Shown here: positions 54,783 to 64,000 of the stretch, piece by piece
Numbering within the stretch: position 1 is the stretch's first letter
Layout of the letters: the number at the start of each line of letters is the position of its first letter
NCBI GenBank assembly: GCA_022385805.1
Contig: MU277722.1
Span: 108,141 to 172,140, forward strand
DNA: 64,000 nt
DNA from: Pilatotrama ljubarskyi
Lineage: Eukaryota; Basidiomycota; Agaricomycetes; Polyporales; Polyporaceae
Direction of reading: 5' to 3'
Position numbers and translations under genes: made by a program
The notes under the pieces: model-generated
The model's database searches: none
What the model was told of the DNA's origin: nothing
The model's input: only the letters and a program-made list of their open reading frames with translations

Positions 54783-56446
54783 ATGAATCCTAACCTTCAG
54801 AACACGCCTACTGCTGCAGCTCAGCTCGCGGACCCCGAGAAAGCCCTCTATCCTGAACCCGTGAACCAGTCGCTCACTGGCCCTCCGAGCTACAATGCCG
54901 TCTACCAGCCCCCCACGTGGATGCCTCGGCAGGGCCGGGAGAGGAACGTCCGTAGGCGTCGATTCTGGCACTTCACTGCCTGCGCGGTGCTTCTGTTCAT
55001 GTTCGGGCGCCCGCTCGTCTCACACGTGGCCAGCTTCGTCGCCAAAGTGAGCCGTTTAAACCCTCTCTACCCGCGAGGACGCCTACTTACTGCTTCCTAC
55101 CCTCCTCTTCGTATCCAGTTTACGGACAAGGACGTGATAAGAGTTCCGATGCACGATCCGTCTTGGGCCCACCCACCGACGGCTGATCCCTCTGATTGTG
55201 CGGATACCGTGAACTGGACGCTCGACTCTAGTCGGGGCCACGGCGACTGGCCTTATCATGCTCATACTTCCCTGGCCTTTCCCATCGATGCCGAGGAGCT
55301 CTTCTTCCGAGCAGAGGGTCCGCTTGCACACGGCACTTTCGAGGTGTCGCACTCCAAAGATGTAGGTCGCGACGCGATCATCGACGTCGATGTCTCGTAC
55401 AGGGTCCAGGACGCCCTCAGTGAGGCGACGGTATGTCACCTCCGCCCTTCCGATGACAGACACGGGCTCGGTATCTTTGTGGGTGTGCCTCTTCTCAACT
55501 CGTAGCACCTACCGTTGACATGGAGTCTTCCCTCAGACGCGTCGCTGGGACTATCCTCATGATCACGAGTACCAGCTGCGCTTTAACATCCACGTCCGCT
55601 TGCCTGCCACGGGAAACAGCGAGGCGCTCACGATTAACGGGCTGAGCACGCACCTACCGCAGTTCTCGCACCATCTGAGACAACTGGCGGACACGGCGGT
55701 GTTCAAGAGCATTCACCTCAGCACGACGAATGCAGGTATGCGGGCTGATGTACGTCGTTCATCATCGACTCGTGTTTGCACTGTGCTCATCTGCTGCAGT
55801 CCCTCCTTGCTGATGTTGCCGGACTTCGTTCGACGAATGGCCGGATCGAGGGTACCTTCAACACGACGACGTCGTTGGATCTCTACACCAGCAATGGGCC
55901 GATTGTCGTGCGCGCCAACCTGCTGAACGATGACGAGGACGCTGGCACCACCGCGACCTTGCGCACTAGCAACGCGTAAGCGATCTACAGTGCGTCGGCG
56001 GCGCTCGACTTCTCTAACCCGAGCACAGTGTGATCCAGGCGCAGGTCGGCCTCTACGCGAGCTCCCATGATGCGACGGGCGGCGCGTTCCGAGTGGACAC
56101 GCGAACGTCCAACGGGCCCATCACGCTCTCCTTCGTCGACCAGCCCGCCAACTCGCAGCTCAACGCCTCGGCCGTGTCGTCCAACTCCCCCGTGCGTGCC
56201 TCTGTGCACCCCGGTTTTGAAGGCACCTTCGAGCTGCACTCGTCGTGGTTCGCGCCGCCGTCGGTTGAGCAGAACGGGCCCGTGCGCGACCCGCTGGGGC
56301 GGGACCGCCGCCGGGACGTGCAGGTGAACACGATTCGGAAGGGCGCCATTCGTGGCCAGATCGACTGGCAGCCGAAGCATAAGGACGCGAAGAGCGGGCA
56401 TATTGGGCTGGAGACGTCTAATGCGCACGCTATCCTGGCCGTCTGA
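54783..56446 (+). CDS. Membrane protein with TSN-type beta-repeat ectodomain, copy B
   Basis: 460 residues in five exons: 54783-55046, 55119-55430, 55537-55749, 55800-55975, 56029-56446. A Pro/Ala/Tyr-containing cytosolic part precedes a membrane span at about 65-84 (HFTACAVLLFMFGRPLVSHV). The outside portion is beta-rich with repeats LDLYTSNGPIVV, ATLRTSNAVIQ and RVDTRTSNGPITL. Exon number, phases and domain order equal those of copy A at 48301, and the two share LPQFxHxLxxL and the split codon GC|T inside TSNA. They are diverged tandem relatives separated by GH28 and the small membrane protein. Function unknown. Confidence 0.75.
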
Positions 56447-57195
56447 GCGACACTGGATGATGTTCAGCGAGGCCGGTGATTTCGCGTATCTCGAAGTGGC
56501 GACTCGTCAGAATAGCTGCTCTATCTTCCCTTGAATCTTGTCCTCATCGTATGCACTGTCCTGTATCAGTGGATGACATATACATAGTTCCTAATCACAT
56601 CCTTGCAAGGCAATGCGCGACGTGTTGCTTCGGTCGCGGCGGTGGTACAGCCACTTACTTCGGTTCGGACCTGAACGTTACATATATGTGTCCTCGTGCG
56701 CTTGCTCTCCCAATACATCAGGATGACTCTGGTTTTGGCCCTTGTTCTTTATCGTATCCCTTCTTCCGAGGGTGAGCCTGCTGTGTTGTATATTTGCAGA
56801 CATCTCATTACAGTATAGCGCCGCAGAGCGACGCCACAAACGAGTGTTTACGGCACAACGCGTCGCAAGGCCGCCTTACTTTCCCCGGTACCGCCTGACA
56901 ACCTGTACAACTTGACATCGAAGTACGCTCCGCCTCGACGTACTGACTCGGGCCAGCAAAGAGGAGAAGCATATAAGAGCCTAGCTGCGACCTTGCCACT
57001 GCATACACTCGGGCTCGAGCCTTAGCGGTAGCCTCTCGCTCTCATCTCGTCTTGTGTGGACGACTAGCAAATTCAGACTCCCATACTCGGCTTACGCTCA
57101 TATCGCGTACGATTACTCCTGAAGCTCTAACGTAGGTGCTTCGCGCTATTTGGCTTCTGATCTGAGGCATGCGGACCCTATCTCAATCATAGGAC
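56447..57195. other. Intergenic, no gene seen
   Basis: 3' flank of the membrane protein gene and promoter of the PARG gene. Unsupported frames only. Confidence 0.45.
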
Positions 57196-58104
57196 ATGAG
57201 CGACAGACGCACCAGGCTCAAAGGGATCGCCGATGCCACGCTAGAAGCCATCGATCAAGGCCACTACACACTTCATGGCAAGACGTACGATCTCCGCGTT
57301 CCTACAGCGGTGGCGAAACAGCAAACGCAGTTTTATGCTCCGGATTCTCTGCTGTCGACATGGGCGAACCGCGGCTCGCCACCGACCGGCTCGAGCAACA
57401 ACACGAACTTCTCCATCCTCGAGGCGTCCACGCTCCAAGGTGCGCGGCTTCTGCATGACGCACTGCGACCAGACAGTCCGGACCTGCCGCGTCCCAGGAT
57501 CGGCGTACTCAACTTTGCCTCGGCGAAGAAACCTGGGGGTGGCTTCCTCACCGGCGCCCAAGCGCAGGAGGAGTCCATCGCGCGCTCCTCCACATTGTAT
57601 CCTACGCTCATGACACGTACGGCGCAGGCCTTCTACACGCTGCACAACCGAGACCCCAAAGGCGGCTACTACTCCCATGCTATGATCTACTCCCCTGGCG
57701 TCACTATCTTTCGGGACGACGACGGCGACTGGGTGGAGCCGTTCCAAGTGGACGTGTTGACCAGTCCTGCGGTGAACGCCGGCGTGGTTCGGAACACCCT
57801 GCATGGTCGTGTCGCCGGCGCCGCAGTGGAGGACAAGATCGAGCAAGCCATGCGGGAGCGGATGGCCCGGCTCTTGTACCTCTTCCAGACGAAAGGAGTC
57901 AAGAACCTCGTGTTGGGCAGCTTCGGGACTGGAGTGTTTCGGAACGACGTGAACACTATTGCGCGAATATGGGCGGACCTCCTGATAGGCGACAATGCGA
58001 GATTCAAGGATGTATTCGACCACGTCGTCTTCGCTATATTGGGCAAGGAGACGTACGAAGAGTTTAGGACAGTCTTCGGAAGCCGCGGGCTAGCAGATAC
58101 CTGA
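57196..58104 (+). CDS. Microbial-type poly(ADP-ribose) glycohydrolase (PARG_cat_2)
   Basis: 302 residues in a single exon. The catalytic signature GGG-x7-QEE is at residues 114-126 (GGGFLTGAQAQEE), preceded by VLNFASAKKP, and the acidic pair would be Glu125/Glu126. The macrodomain-like continuation includes YYSHAMIYSPGVTIFRDDDG, VDVLTSPAVNAG and the phosphate-loop-like LVLGSFGTGVFRNDV. The family removes poly(ADP-ribose) from proteins by cleaving the ribose-ribose bond, acting in DNA-damage responses, though some relatives hydrolyse other ADP-ribose links. This is the short bacterial/fungal form. The start MSDRR is the first Met before the conserved N-terminal helix. Confidence 0.9.
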   Translation: MSDRRTRLKGIADATLEAIDQGHYTLHGKTYDLRVPTAVAKQQTQFYAPDSLLSTWANRGSPPTGSSNNTNFSILEASTLQGARLLHDALRPDSPDLPRPRIGVLNFASAKKPGGGFLTGAQAQEESIARSSTLYPTLMTRTAQAFYTLHNRDPKGGYYSHAMIYSPGVTIFRDDDGDWVEPFQVDVLTSPAVNAGVVRNTLHGRVAGAAVEDKIEQAMRERMARLLYLFQTKGVKNLVLGSFGTGVFRNDVNTIARIWADLLIGDNARFKDVFDHVVFAILGKETYEEFRTVFGSRGLADT

Positions 58105-58308
58105 TTTATTCTCTGATGAAGTCGAGGTGCGCACCGCCGAAACTCAGCGTCCACCACCCTCCACTGATGTCTGCTTTCCACAGGATACCACGCAGCAGAC
58201 TCACGCACAGCGTCACTCGTGTATTGTACCCGTGTCTTGTGCATGACGAGTGCATGTCATCCATGAAGTAATACTTACATTTCCCCGTGGGCAGAATGTC
58301 TAGACGAT

Positions 58309-59337
58309 TCAGATGTAGTACAACGCCGCCGCCATCCTCGTGAGCCACCTCCGCTGCCTGAAGCACGGTCCACAGATGAACGGAATGAAGGCCCTCCAGA
58401 GCTTGTCGTCTGTCCCACTGACAACATCATCCTCGTTCTGTATCTCCATCGCCGCATATTCGAACCAGGGAGGGTAGTACCCAGCCCATGTCCAGTCGAC
58501 GAGCCACAGGTAACCGTCCTTGTCCATGATGATATTCCGAAGGTTGAGGTCCTGGTGGGTCAAAACGAGTGGCTCGGAGTCCTCAAACAGGTCTTTGCGT
58601 GCAGGGTCGTCGTGCGGTACATCTTCATCATCAAGCGCCATGTGGTGGCGTTGATTGAAGAACGCAGATAGTTCAGCGTACGACGCGAACGGTCCGCGAA
58701 ACGACTGCACCTGTCCGAAGATAGGCGATTGGCATATCCGCACTTGCGTGCTCAGAGGGCCGGGCGGTGTCCCAGGGGCTGCCTGAGTGAGGCGGCGAAG
58801 CTGGCGGATGTAACGACGCAAAGTGAATGCAATCAGGAGTTTGCGCCATATAGGCAGAGTGGGCCACGCCTCCGCGAGAGTGGGACCGTCGATGTAGTCC
58901 ATGACGATGAGGGAGAAACATGAAAGCTTGATAACGCGGCGAGCGCGTGGAACCGGGATCGTGGTCTTCGCAAAGACGAGGTTGAGCGCGTTGGCCTCCG
59001 TAGTGTCCGGCGGGTCTTCTTCCATCTCGCTCGATGGTTTTACGACGGTGCCGGGCGTCAATCTGATAATGTTGGCTATGGAGTCCATCACAGGGGCAGT
59101 TTCTCGCAGCTTAACCAGCTCTTCGTCGCTCAACCCGTCTACGTCGGATGGCTAAGTGGTACTGTCAAACAATACATCCACTAGAAACAAGCTGGAGCTA
59201 CTCACGAGAAGACTCCTCTTGGGTCTCCTGGGCGGCACAATTGCTGTGCCAGTGAGAATGATGTCCAATGCATCTGCGATCATTCCGAGGAGTGTGTAAA
59301 GCAGCCATCGACGCATATTTCCGGCAGGATGCGACAT
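58309..59337 (-). CDS. APH-family phosphotransferase / kinase-like protein, paralogue
   Basis: 324 residues. Exon 1 is 59337-59206, a 54 bp intron follows, and exon 2 is 59151-58309. It is a close relative of the gene at 29510: same exon plan, catalytic loop LTHQDLNLRN, DW in LVDWTWAGYYPPWFEY, and conserved hinge FSLIVMDYIDGPTLAEAWPTL. An upstream in-frame Met at 59400 exists, but the corresponding sequence of the paralogue contains a stop, so MSHPAGN is preferred. The substrate is not known. No damage is visible. It lies tail-to-tail with the PARG gene and head-to-head with a BTB gene. Confidence 0.85.
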
Positions 59338-59861
59338 GGTTCCGTTGGGATCTCGGATGTGGCAGATATGCTCAAGTAATAGTGGTACACAGCGGTGCAT
59401 ATCACAGAACCTGATACTTGTTCAAGTAGTGCTCACTCCGACGCGCGAGGGGATGGTGGTAGAAAAGATAGAAGAGCCGTGGGAAGCGCTATGCTACTAG
59501 TAGTACACATTAGTACTGGAGCGCGGAGGTACATATGCACTCCGAGCCCGAGGCGCGAGCTGCTGCGTACTACTGCCACCATCATGTCCTCAGTACTGAT
59601 TATGTAGTTTCTGAGTTCTACCAATACCGTCCGCGTGCCCCTTAAGGAGTATACTCGGTATCACTTCTAATAGTAGCAATACGACCCCGTTAACACCTCG
59701 AAAGATGTTCTCCGCAGGATACCATGCACTTAGCGTACATGATGCTCGAACTCATGTCATCCGCACGATGGGCGCACGTCCGCGCAGTGTAGTCAAACAG
59801 ACGTCTTATACTGCGTCTCACCCAGGTTGGGGGGGTCAAACAGTAACCTCTCTTCTTGACA
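59338..59861. other. Divergent promoter region, APH-like kinase and BTB protein
   Basis: 524 bp between divergent starts; no gene or named element is seen. Confidence 0.45.
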
Positions 59862-60888
59862 ATGCATAGCCATTCGTCAGCATCCTCCCAACATCCAATT
59901 CTGAGCAAGCTTGCAGGTGCGGTACCGCCGTTTCCGGTCCCGCATCCAGACTACTACTTTGAAGATGGTAATTTGGTCATTCTGGTACGTCGAGCTTACA
60001 GCTCAGAACGTGCTTTGGAAGGATCCTGTGCTTACGTACCAGGGCCATACCAGGTCGAGAGCACCCTCTTCAGGCTCTTCCGGTCCACTTTCACCAGGCA
60101 CTCTGTCGTCTTCCGAGACCTCTTCAGCTTGCCAATAAGTCAGGACGGCCCGCCTGCAGAGGGCCAAGATGACGGCAACCCTCTACGGTTCTCTTACATC
60201 TCCGCCACCGACTTCGAACGACTCCTGTGGGTGCTGTATCCACCGTAAGCGACAACTCTCCATCCGAGCTCGGCCGAAGCGTTACGCCATCCACAGGAGT
60301 TACGGTGCCCACAAGGCCAACTCGGTAGGGGAGTGGCAATCCATCCTCAGCCTCGCTACCCGATGGGAGTTCAATGACATACGCGAGCTCGCCATCCGGC
60401 AGCTCCAGTCTCTCGACATGCACCCTGTCGACCGAGTACTCCTCGCGCAGGAGTTTGACATCGGCGGCCGCTGGGCCCTCTCCGCGTACACCGCCCTCTG
60501 CGAGCGCCCGGAGCCCCTCTCGCTCGCCGAGGCCGGCCGCCTGGGACTCGAGACGACGACGCGCATCGCGCAGCTTCGCGAGCAGCTCCGCGCGCGGGCG
60601 CACAAATCGTCGAACATGGGCGGATACCACTCTCTGACTCGTGCCGCAGCCATTCGGCATGGCTCGCCTTCGCCTGCAGGGGCGAGCGCGGCGAGGTCGT
60701 CTCCGAGGACCCCTGCTGAGCGGTCGCAGTGGAGTATCTCGAAGAGTTTCCTGGCTCAGGGTGAGATACCTCCTCCGGCGCACACTCAGGCTGGGACGCG
60801 GAAGGCTGGCGCGAAGGTGTCTCCGACCGCCATTCCTGGCACCGCAAGGCTCGTAGCTGAAGCGTTCGGTATCCAGTTGGGTCGATGA
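59862..60888 (+). CDS. BTB/POZ-domain protein (short)
   Basis: 301 residues in three exons: 59862-59984, 60054-60244, 60297-60888. The BTB fold starts at HPDYYFEDGNLVILVESTLFRLFR and includes RHSVVFRDLFSLP and DFERLLWVLYPP. The BACK-like helical part EWQSILSLATRWEFNDIRELAIRQLQ and DRVLLAQEFDIGGRWALSAYTALCERPEPLS follow, typical of mushroom BTB proteins. The C-terminal 90 residues are Ser/Ala/Pro-rich. Such proteins often serve as adaptors for CUL3 ligases or as transcription cofactors. The ATG at 59862 is the first one in frame. The next gene, convergent, is a larger BTB protein of the same architecture. Confidence 0.85.
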
Positions 60889-61309
60889 GAGGCGCTGCAT
60901 TTCCTGAGTTGAGGTTCATTTACGGCCGCTATATTATTGATATATGTGGTACCTCTTGGTGGATGTACATACTGGAGTATTATGCGTTTGTTTCTCGCAT
61001 AGGTACGCATGCCATGATGGGCGAAATCGCAGCTTCAATTTTCTTAGGGAGCAGTACAGATATATACTGGCAACAGTCGCGGGCTATCGTTTACAGCAAT
61101 ACAGCAAGACACATTATAGGTTTAGTCGTACAAGCCAAGATCCAAGCGGACACTGCATAGAAATACAACAAACACGTTCGGGCAGTCCGATATACAACCG
61201 AGCACGCGCAGCGTAGCACAAAGAGCACAGGAAACAAGAGCAATGTCCGATGTGCGGTCTCAAGAAAGCACTCACAGCTCAATCAAGGTGGTCTCCTGCG
61301 AGGTCGACC
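60889..61309. other. Intergenic between convergent BTB genes
   Basis: 3' flanks of two BTB genes; A/T-richer than its surroundings, no gene. Confidence 0.5.
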
Positions 61310-63806
61310 CTAGAAATCAAACTTGAAGTCCCAGGCAATGTCATCGGCGTTCTGCGATGGTCCAGCGACGCTCGTACCTCCAATAGTCACAGGCTCGCCA
61401 GTGGAACCAGAATCCTCCTTCGGAGGCATAGGCGGCAAAACGTCCTCTTCAAATTTGGTTGGATCGTCGCCCTCGTGCTTGTCCTCCGCGGACGATGTAG
61501 CAGCAACATCTACTGCAGAGGGTATGATATTCTTCTCCGTCTGATGGTCGTCGGCGACTAGAGCATCCTGCACATTCGACGAAGAGACAGTGGGTGCAGC
61601 CTGGCCCTCGCTGGCCTTCTCAATCTCCGCACTTGCCTCAGGCTCGACCAGCTTTACGTCAACGGCCGCTAGATCACCTGCAGGAGGAGGGGCGTTGAAA
61701 GAAGGGATGGCCCCGCCGTCCGTCGAGGCTTCAGACTTCGGACCGCCTACCTTCGGGTCTTCAGGCGGTTCCTCCCGGCTGCTAGCCGAAGCGTCCGCCG
61801 CCTGCCGGTGGATTTTGTCCTCGTCCGACTGGGAAGGTGCTGCAGCGTCGAGGACGGGTTCGGACAAAGCCCCTTCGCCGGCCTCCTGCTCGCCCTGTTG
61901 TGCCGCTACTGGCGGGTTATCATCCTCGCGCTCTCCCTCAGTCAAAGTCGGCTGGGTATTGTCGCCGATAGAAGACGTAAGAGCCTCGGAAGGAGGATCA
62001 GTGTGCGTTGCCTCCTTCGAAGCGGCCGTGGCGTCCGTTCCCGCGCCTGAGACGTCTGCATCGCTTGCGGTAGCGTTGACAGTGTTGGTGCCCGCACCGT
62101 CAATGACATTCGTGAGTTCCGTAGTGTCCGTAGTGTCGTGAAGAGCGTGCACATCGTCCCAAAGATTCCTATTCGTCTCCTCCTCCCCTGCCTCCTGCGA
62201 TAACCCAGCCTCACGACTGTTTGCCTTTCTTGCGGTTCTTGCTCTTCTTCGCGAGGCCCCACTCGTCGCCGGTTTCTGCTCCGTCGTCTGTTTTCCCGTC
62301 ACCTGTCCCTTTGGCGTCTCCACCTTTGAGGGCTGCGAGAGGGTCTTTATCGCCGACTGGCGTGCCTGGTTCCTTGGCGTCGGAGGGTTTGGCCACGGTT
62401 GGGGAGTTTTTGGCGTCTTTGGCGTCTTTCCCGGCGGCGGGAGATTCTGGGTTTCCAGAGGCTCCAAGGAGGTCCCCTGCGAGTCAAGAATGGCCATCAG
62501 TCGGTTTGTGAACGTTGACGCGTAAGAGGAGATCGGTTGACCTGCGGCGGGCGTCGTCGTAGTGGTCGTCGCCGGCGCGTTGTTGCCTGCGGGCGCGTTA
62601 GCGGCGGTCTGGGAGGGCGAGGAGGGAGCGACGGTAGGGCTGGCGGACGTGCCCAGGAGCTCACCCGCAACGCTTCCGACCAGAGTCCCAAACGTGGACC
62701 CCAGGGTCGAGAAGGGCGACGAGCTCGTCGGCGGCGGCGACCGCGCAGCACTGGCGGACGCCGTCAGAGGAGGATGGGGCGCCGCGGGCTTCGAGATCGT
62801 GGGCACTGACTCCGCCGTCGTGGTCGTGGTCCTACCCGTTCCGGGCTTCGACGGTGACTCGAGCGGAGCCGGCTTCGCGCCGCCAGAAGGCTCCTTACTA
62901 ACCGCCGCAGCCGCCGCCCCGGTCGTCGTCCCCTTGCGGGGCGAAGTCGTGGGCGTGGGTGCGGTGCCGGTGAACGTCGCGACGCCTGTACCTTTCTCGA
63001 GGGGGGTTAACGAGGGAGAAGGGGGCCCCGCTGTCAGCCCAAAAATCTCCTTGATGATGGACACCATGTCGTCCTCCTCGAGCTCCGCTGCTGTCGGGCT
63101 GCGCGCGCCGTTCGCAAGGGGCTTCCCGCGTGCGCACTCTCGTGCGGTGGCGAGCAGGAGGGCGGTCTCGAGACCGAGTTGCCGACCCTCCTTGATCGTG
63201 AGGGGTTCGGCACGCACGCAGAGCGCCATGTATGAGGGGATCAAGAGCTTCTTGTCGAGCTCGTACGACTGGTAGAGCTCGATCTTCTGCACGGGTGCGA
63301 TCTCGAACTTCTCCAGTTCCCGGCTGCAGAGCTTCTTGACCTCGGCGAAGCGCCAGTCGAAGGCAAGCTTCAAGATGGCGACCCAGTCCTCGAGCGTTGC
63401 GTCATATATTGAATATTTGCTGCGAGAGATGAGGGAGCAGTGTGACGGTACTAGCATGGGCACTTACGGGTTATAGAACACCCAAAGGAACTTTGAGAAG
63501 TCGTCTGCGGCGACATCGTCCAGCGGGAAGGGGTTCGCATCTGACGAACCCTTGGGAGCCTGCCCCGCGGGCGCCGGCGCCCCGAGCTTTTCACGGAACC
63601 ATGCCGACTCGCGCTCGAAGAAGTACCGATGAACGCGGTAGATGTAGTTCTCGACCTGGACGTCGGGCAAGCATCAGTAAGGGACGAGAGTGGCATCAAG
63701 CGCGACTGACCAAGAAGTGAACGTCACCACCGTTGAGGTAGTACTTCGGATGCCTCTTGATCTGCTCTACGGCCGACTGGGGAGGAAAGTAATTACTGTG
63801 GGCCAT
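61310..63806 (-). CDS. BTB/POZ-domain protein with long low-complexity tail
   Basis: 797 residues in three exons: 63806-63711, 63655-63468, 63419-61310. Residues 1-95 form the BTB domain (RHPKYYLNGGDVHFLVENYIYRVHRYFFERES..DDFSKFLWVFYNP), 96-190 the helical extension (DWVAILKLAFDWRFAEVKKLCSRELEKFEI, LIPSYMALCVRAEPLTIKEG). From about 230 to the end the protein is Thr/Pro/Ala/Ser-rich, then acidic, with KTPKTPKTP, a basic RRRARTARK patch, and many Asp/Glu. The exon plan equals that of the neighbouring BTB gene, so they are relatives. The tail is likely disordered and suits a scaffold or adaptor. The role is unknown. Confidence 0.85.
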
Positions 63807-64000
63807 GGTGGGGGAGGGAGTGAACTCGGGAGGGAGGAGAGGGCCGCGGGCAGATATTTATTCGGGCGAGACTGCGCTGGCTCGTCAACGCTCGGCTATC
63901 CTACACGTGTTCACCGCATGTCGCCCGGCCAGCTCTTGTCGTCAGAAACATCCAGCACGTTGTCGACGTCGATTTTTGTACGTTTGATGCTGTACTTGCT
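63807..64000. other. Right edge, upstream of the BTB gene
   Basis: Probable promoter of the minus-strand BTB gene; no further feature is visible to the window end. Confidence 0.5.

Noticed and set aside
62562..63275. Plus-strand frame of 237 codons antisense to the long BTB gene
   Set aside because: Low-complexity mirror of the Thr/Pro/Ala-rich tail; no splice or start support.
1..64000. CRISPR arrays, operons, riboswitches or ribosome-binding sites
   Set aside because: The window is eukaryotic by its introns and gene families; no direct-repeat array or bacterial signal was seen.

Overview
The window is nuclear DNA of a filamentous basidiomycete, most likely an Agaricomycete of the polypore type. 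This is inferred from the GC-rich sequence, genes broken by many 48-80 bp GT-AG introns, polyporopepsin-like aspartic proteases, short-intron F-box and BTB genes of the mushroom type, and a GH71 alpha-1,3-glucanase. Gene models were built by hand from reading frames, splice sites and family alignment remembered from knowledge; no search was run. Exon sums were checked for phase.

Left part (1-23.3 kb): a little-recognisable start, an acidic orphan gene (1933-3855), a decayed aminoglycoside-phosphotransferase-like (APH) kinase copy (4945-5440), an F-box gene carrying a nonsense codon (5780-8000), a second F-box gene (8747-10449), aspartic protease copy 1 (11446-13050) and a three-exon orphan gene on the minus strand (15966-13465). 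Then come the succinate/fumarate carrier SFC1 (18083-16605) and tRNA-Glu(CTC). They sit between the two arms of a diverged inverted duplication (14622-16556 and 19527-21113). The right arm holds a broken copy of the orphan gene and abuts an F-box gene (23315-21376) that is the intact paralogue of the nonsense copy.

Middle (23.3-43.8 kb): the catalytic subunit of PKA, aspartic protease copy 2, an APH-like kinase, an ASCH/PUA-like protein, an orphan class I aminoacyl-tRNA-synthetase-like protein with HIGH-like and KMSKS motifs, and a wrecked copy of the latter. Next are a GH71 alpha-1,3-glucanase hidden in eleven exons, cytosolic asparaginyl-tRNA synthetase, an Erv-type sulfhydryl oxidase and diphthine synthase DPH5.

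Right part (45-64 kb): a six-exon F-box/LRR-like gene, LSM4 (its start codon alone forms the first coding exon), two paralogous membrane proteins with TSN-type beta repeats, and between them an exo-polygalacturonase-like GH28 enzyme and a small membrane protein. These are followed by a microbial-type poly(ADP-ribose) glycohydrolase, a third APH-like kinase, and two BTB/POZ proteins in convergent orientation.

Housekeeping genes (SFC1, PKA, AsnRS, DPH5, LSM4, ERV) are single and intact. They are interleaved with families that have duplicated locally and are partly decaying (F-box x3, APH x3, A1 protease x2, orphan x2, KMSKS protein x2, TSN-repeat x2, BTB x2). The genes do not form one pathway; secreted proteases, GH28 and GH71 suit a plant- and cell-wall-degrading lifestyle.
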